Source of the DNA: Actinomortierella ambigua
Lineage: Eukaryota > Mortierellomycota > Mortierellomycetes > Mortierellales > Mortierellaceae
DNA length: 25,930 nucleotides
Assembly (NCBI GenBank): GCA_016098155.1
Contig: JAAAJB010000513.1
Coordinates: 1 to 25,930 of the forward strand
Direction of reading: 5' to 3'
A model generated the notes under the pieces. The model searched no databases and was not told the DNA's origin. It saw only the letters and a list, made by a program, of their open reading frames with translations. The translations under genes and the position numbers were made by a program. Below are positions 22,605 through 25,930 of the stretch, piece after piece. Position 1 is the first letter of the stretch. Each line of letters opens with the position of its first letter.

Positions 22605-25600
22605 CCACCATGGTCCTTCAGTCTTCTCGCGCTACCCACACTCACCACCCCCTACCACCCGCTTACTTGCTTGAGGCCATGGCCGGGTAATTGGGTGACG
22701 AGAAGGGACATGAGAGTTGATCCGACTGAATTGAAAACAAAACTTTAAAACAAGACTAGGGAAACCAGTGAGTTTCTTCCCCCCCCCCCTACCTGCACCT
22801 CACTGGAGGCCATTCTCTTCCTTTTAGAAGGAAGAAGAGTGAAGGAATGCTCACTACCACCAGCTCCCTCTTCACTTCACTCCATCTCAGAGCCGAACAC
22901 ACACCTAGCCATGTAGCTGTTGGCAACTAAAGAAGTATGAGTGATTTTTGAGAGTCCCTCCTTCACACCGTCTAACTACCACTCCCCTTGTTGCCCAGGT
23001 GGGAGGGCGCCTAAAAGACTTTGTTGCGTCTCGCCCTTCACATCCAAACACGCTCCCTTCCTGTCATGCCTTCGCTCCTCAGCGGGAGTAGAAACTGTAT
23101 CAAGAGAGTGTGTTTGTGAGTAAGAGAAGGACACATACAAATACACGCGTATGGCCCTTTGCGTTAGCAGCATATGGAAAAAAAATGAGTGCTGACCCGC
23201 AAGTTGACGGAGAGGTACAATTGCTCACACATAACTTTTGTTGTACTATGACCTCTCTCCACTGTCCATTCTATCAACAACAAACCCCCTTTCCCCACAA
23301 GCATTTCATCTCCATGTATTTCACCACTACTCCTTGGAGCTCTTGTTGTCTCTTCCACCCTATTGAATGTGTGTGTGCGTGTGATGGATAGACCACTGCT
23401 GACTGGCTTCGTAGTAACATGCGAGAGCCAGGTACTACCAATATTGCTAAGGAAAGCAACAATAACAACAGCGTCAAAGCGGCCAGCCGGACAAAGGGGC
23501 TGGACCTAAAGACAGGTGAAAGAGTGGTCCGTATGTGTGGGACAATGGCTTCTGCCTCCCCCGTGTTGACGGTCTAGACTAACCAGCACAGGGACATGAA
23601 CGAAGCAGATTCTGGTAGGCCCAATAAAAAGTTAAAGCCAACATTGGCTCTTCGCCCCAATCAAATGGGAAATGACCCCCAGTAGCCTACGGATAACCAC
23701 GTCATCTATCGCAGCTCTTAGACGAATGAATGCAACCTACACCACCGTATCTTCACACCGTTTTCCGTTGGACTCTACATGCTCGCCTAAATCTCCTCTC
23801 CTATCGTCCCATCATCACTCACAATAATCACCATCTACATCTCGTGTTTCTAAATCTAGCTAACGCTATGAACGTCATTAACACCATTTGCCGCCAAAAT
23901 GGTCAAGGAGAGAGACAGAGTGAGAGAGGAGAATGAATGAATGGTTACACCTGCTCCACAACAATGCGCTGCCGTTGTCTTACCCGGGTTATTTCTTCCT
24001 AGTTTGGCGTGCATGCTCTGCTCTTTCATTACTGTGTGTTCATGCTGCCACAGTATATCATAAACTAGAAAGGGAGCTATCACGCTTTTCAGCCTCTCTC
24101 TCTCTCGCTCTCTCTTCCACACATCCGCCCCCTCTCCTTTCTACCTCTCTCTCCCTTCTCCGTCCATCTATACCCTCTTGCAAATGCCTTGCATCGGCTC
24201 TCTATGCTTTAATGACTGACTGCTTGTCACAGAGTCTCCAGTGTGGCTAAACTGTGATCCAGCGGGCTAAATAACCGCAAGCCTCCGATATGTCTTTTTG
24301 GCTTTATCACTTTGTAGCTACGAACAAATCTTATTGATCTTACCGCTAGTGTAGAGTCTACGATACCTCTGAACTGTCAAACAGGTTTGCGGCCCGCTCT
24401 CTGCTCCCGATAGTGCGTGCTTACCGCAACACCCTCCCCCCCCCCGGGGACAGTATTTTTTTTTTATAAATTAACATTCAACCTATTTTCCCACTAGCGC
24501 GTTTGATCTATCTCGAAAATTACGCTCACGACCTTTTTGCGGGTCGCGGAACATGTACATAGTCTCCAATGGAGTGTAAGGAAGAGGAGATATCGAGGTG
24601 TACTGGCAATTAAACTCGTTGAGTGAGTTGTCTTTCCCATCACAGAGAATTCACAATGATCGAGAGCTAAACAGTGAAAAGGTGAAACAGAGGAAGAGGG
24701 AGACAGAGAGACAGAGAGACAGAGAGACAGAGAGACAGAGAGACAGAGAGACAGAGAGAGAGAGAGAGTGAGAGTGAGAAGAGTGGCGCTTCCCCCACCG
24801 CGCTCTCTCGCGATGTTTTCCCAACCGCAGCTTGTGCGAAACCTGACCAAGAAACTTCTTACCTTACGTAGAAGAACCATGTACCGGAAAGAAGATCGTG
24901 CTCTCTTTTTTCATTATTTCAATGCAATGTTGGAATAGCTGGAAAAATTCTCGGTTATTGGCCCATGCTCTTTTCTTTCGCTAACCCCTATTAGAAAAAA
25001 ACGGTGTTCCTATTCTTATCACACAAAAAAAAATTTCCGGTGGAAGTTCGTTCTGAATGTTCCATGGTCTCGAAGCCAATAGCATACCCATGCTCCCGCG
25101 CTCTTGTTTAAAAAAAAAAAAGTGACACACCCACACAGCCTGCAGCTCTTTCTTTTTTTAGGCGAATGGCACCTACCCATGCTTACGAGTGTCATATTTG
25201 GATCATTTTACGCCAGCTTTGTTGTTGCATCTGCAAGATTACTTGATTCTCCCGAACTAGCAATGCTCTTTTTTATTTAAGTTCATATCCTTTACTCACA
25301 TAGCGCTACTACGTATAGTTCAACTGCCACTGAAATAACGAGGATAAAACGCGTGTGTGTGTGTCTCGGGCTCAGTCAGCTATAGGAGTTATCCTCTTCT
25401 CGATTTATCCTCCACAGGTTCGTAATAAAAGAGCAACTTGACTTCACCAGAGGAGGCTAGAATAAAAAAGGTAGACGACGGTTGGGCATGAGAGGGCAGC
25501 GAGTAACGTGTGAGTAGCCAGCCAATGAACTTGAAAAAAAAAAACGCCCCGATCCGACTAGCAGCCGCGCGATTGCTAGGCAGACGACCCCTTTTGCCTG

Positions 25601-25653
25601 ACAGTCAATAGTCTCAAGACGCGAGCGCGGACGGCGCTCACCCAGGCCAAGCT
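22605..25653. other. Gene-poor low-complexity region, about 3 kb
   Basis: I find no gene here. Frames are short, lack family likeness and show no phase-consistent splicing. The sequence is AT-richer than the genes and has C10 (about 22780), poly(T)/poly(A) (24456-24464, 25024-25033, 25109-25121, 25533-25543), CT, GT and AG tracts and an 8-bp tandem repeat. No tRNA, 5S, snRNA or transposon end was recognised. Confidence 0.5.
24700..24778. repeat. AGACAGAG 8-bp tandem repeat followed by (AG)n
   Basis: About eight copies of an 8-bp unit AGACAGAG run without interruption and end in a plain AG run. The minus-strand translation is a Ser/Leu/Cys repeat typical of a microsatellite and not a gene. 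Confidence 0.9.
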
Positions 25654-25930
25654 TTAAGACTCACGGAGACGGCCCACAGAAGCAGACTCAACCGTAGCCT
25701 CAGACCTCTCATACCAGCGGGTGCGCAGGATCTGGCAACGTCCGTCAGACATTGTCGTCCACGGAGGAAGTGACCTTTGGAGACATGTGGCCTGTCCTTG
25801 GCGAGGATTCTGGCTCGACACTCTTTCTCCCAGAGTTGACTCCAATGGGACCTGAAGAGCTGAAATGTGTGGCACGTCACCGGTGCAGACGACACCGACC
25901 AAGACACCGATGACGACGAAAGGGTGGGGC
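25654..25930 (-). CDS. Possible partial gene at right edge (3' part)
   Basis: A minus-strand frame is open from the right edge to a TAA at 25656-25654, 91 codons with no ATG-start constraint. The first codons have strong G/C third positions and encode a hydrophobic stretch (FVVIGVLVGVVCTG) that could be a membrane segment or signal-peptide core, followed by a polar Ser/Arg/Gln-rich tail. GC content rises compared with the spacer to its left, which also favours coding. I recognise no family, and the tail could instead be intron or antisense DNA. Low confidence. Confidence 0.3.
   Translation of the reverse strand, partial: PHPFVVIGVLVGVVCTGDVPHISALQVPLESTLGERVSSQNPRQGQATCLQRSLPPWTTMSDGRCQILRTRWYERSEATVESASVGRLRES

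Noticed and set aside
24494..24880. 128-codon minus frame with a Ser/Leu/Cys repeat
   Set aside because: It is a translation of the AGACAGAG tandem repeat and AG run, without splice or family support.

Overview
The window reads as nuclear DNA of a fungus. Protein-coding genes are split by many short introns (mostly about 90-165 nt) with GTAAGT-like donors, CTNAC/TACTAAT-like branch points and TAG/CAG acceptors. The genes are conserved eukaryotic housekeeping genes, and the spacers are full of poly(A)/poly(T) runs and CT/AG microsatellites. The mix (gamma-tubulin complex protein 4, a GCKIII kinase, a TilS-type lysidine synthetase, a bacterial-looking Sel1-repeat protein, a single-exon secreted His1 protein) would suit an early-diverging filamentous fungus such as Mortierellomycota/Mucoromycota. 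That placement is inference; no marker here proves it.

Layout, left to right: a partial unrecognised gene runs off the left edge on the minus strand (1-426). A compact tandem pair follows on the minus strand: splicing factor 3b subunit 2 (1409-3752) and the WD40 diphthine methylesterase DPH7 (3933-5820). A 384-bp divergent promoter separates DPH7 from plus-strand GCP4 (6205-9112). GCP4 converges on a 12-exon minus-strand GCKIII/YSK-type STE20 kinase (9438-13370, perhaps 13512), which has an unusually long 951-nt intron. After a 1.6-kb divergent spacer come three plus-strand genes: a tRNA(Ile)-lysidine synthetase (14984-17069), a Sel1-repeat protein (17624-18725) and a SPOUT1/CENP-32-type RNA methyltransferase (19390-21067). 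A single-exon minus-strand gene (21614-22375) encodes a secreted protein whose predicted mature N-terminus is histidine. About 3.3 kb of apparently gene-free low-complexity DNA follows, and a possible partial minus-strand gene lies at the right edge (25654-25930).

The genes do not form one pathway. They cover pre-mRNA splicing (SF3B2), translation accuracy (DPH7 on eEF2, TilS on mitochondrial tRNA, SPOUT1 on RNA), and the cytoskeleton and polarity (GCP4, GCKIII kinase). The least ordinary locus is the secreted His1 protein. It combines a signal peptide ending exactly before His, a second His in a RWPAKNH motif, and a C-terminal QWRW...YTSCADI motif of the kind seen in copper lytic polysaccharide monooxygenases. 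I found no tRNA, rRNA, CRISPR or recognisable transposon. All exon models were read by hand from splice signals, phase and family similarity recalled from memory; no search was run.
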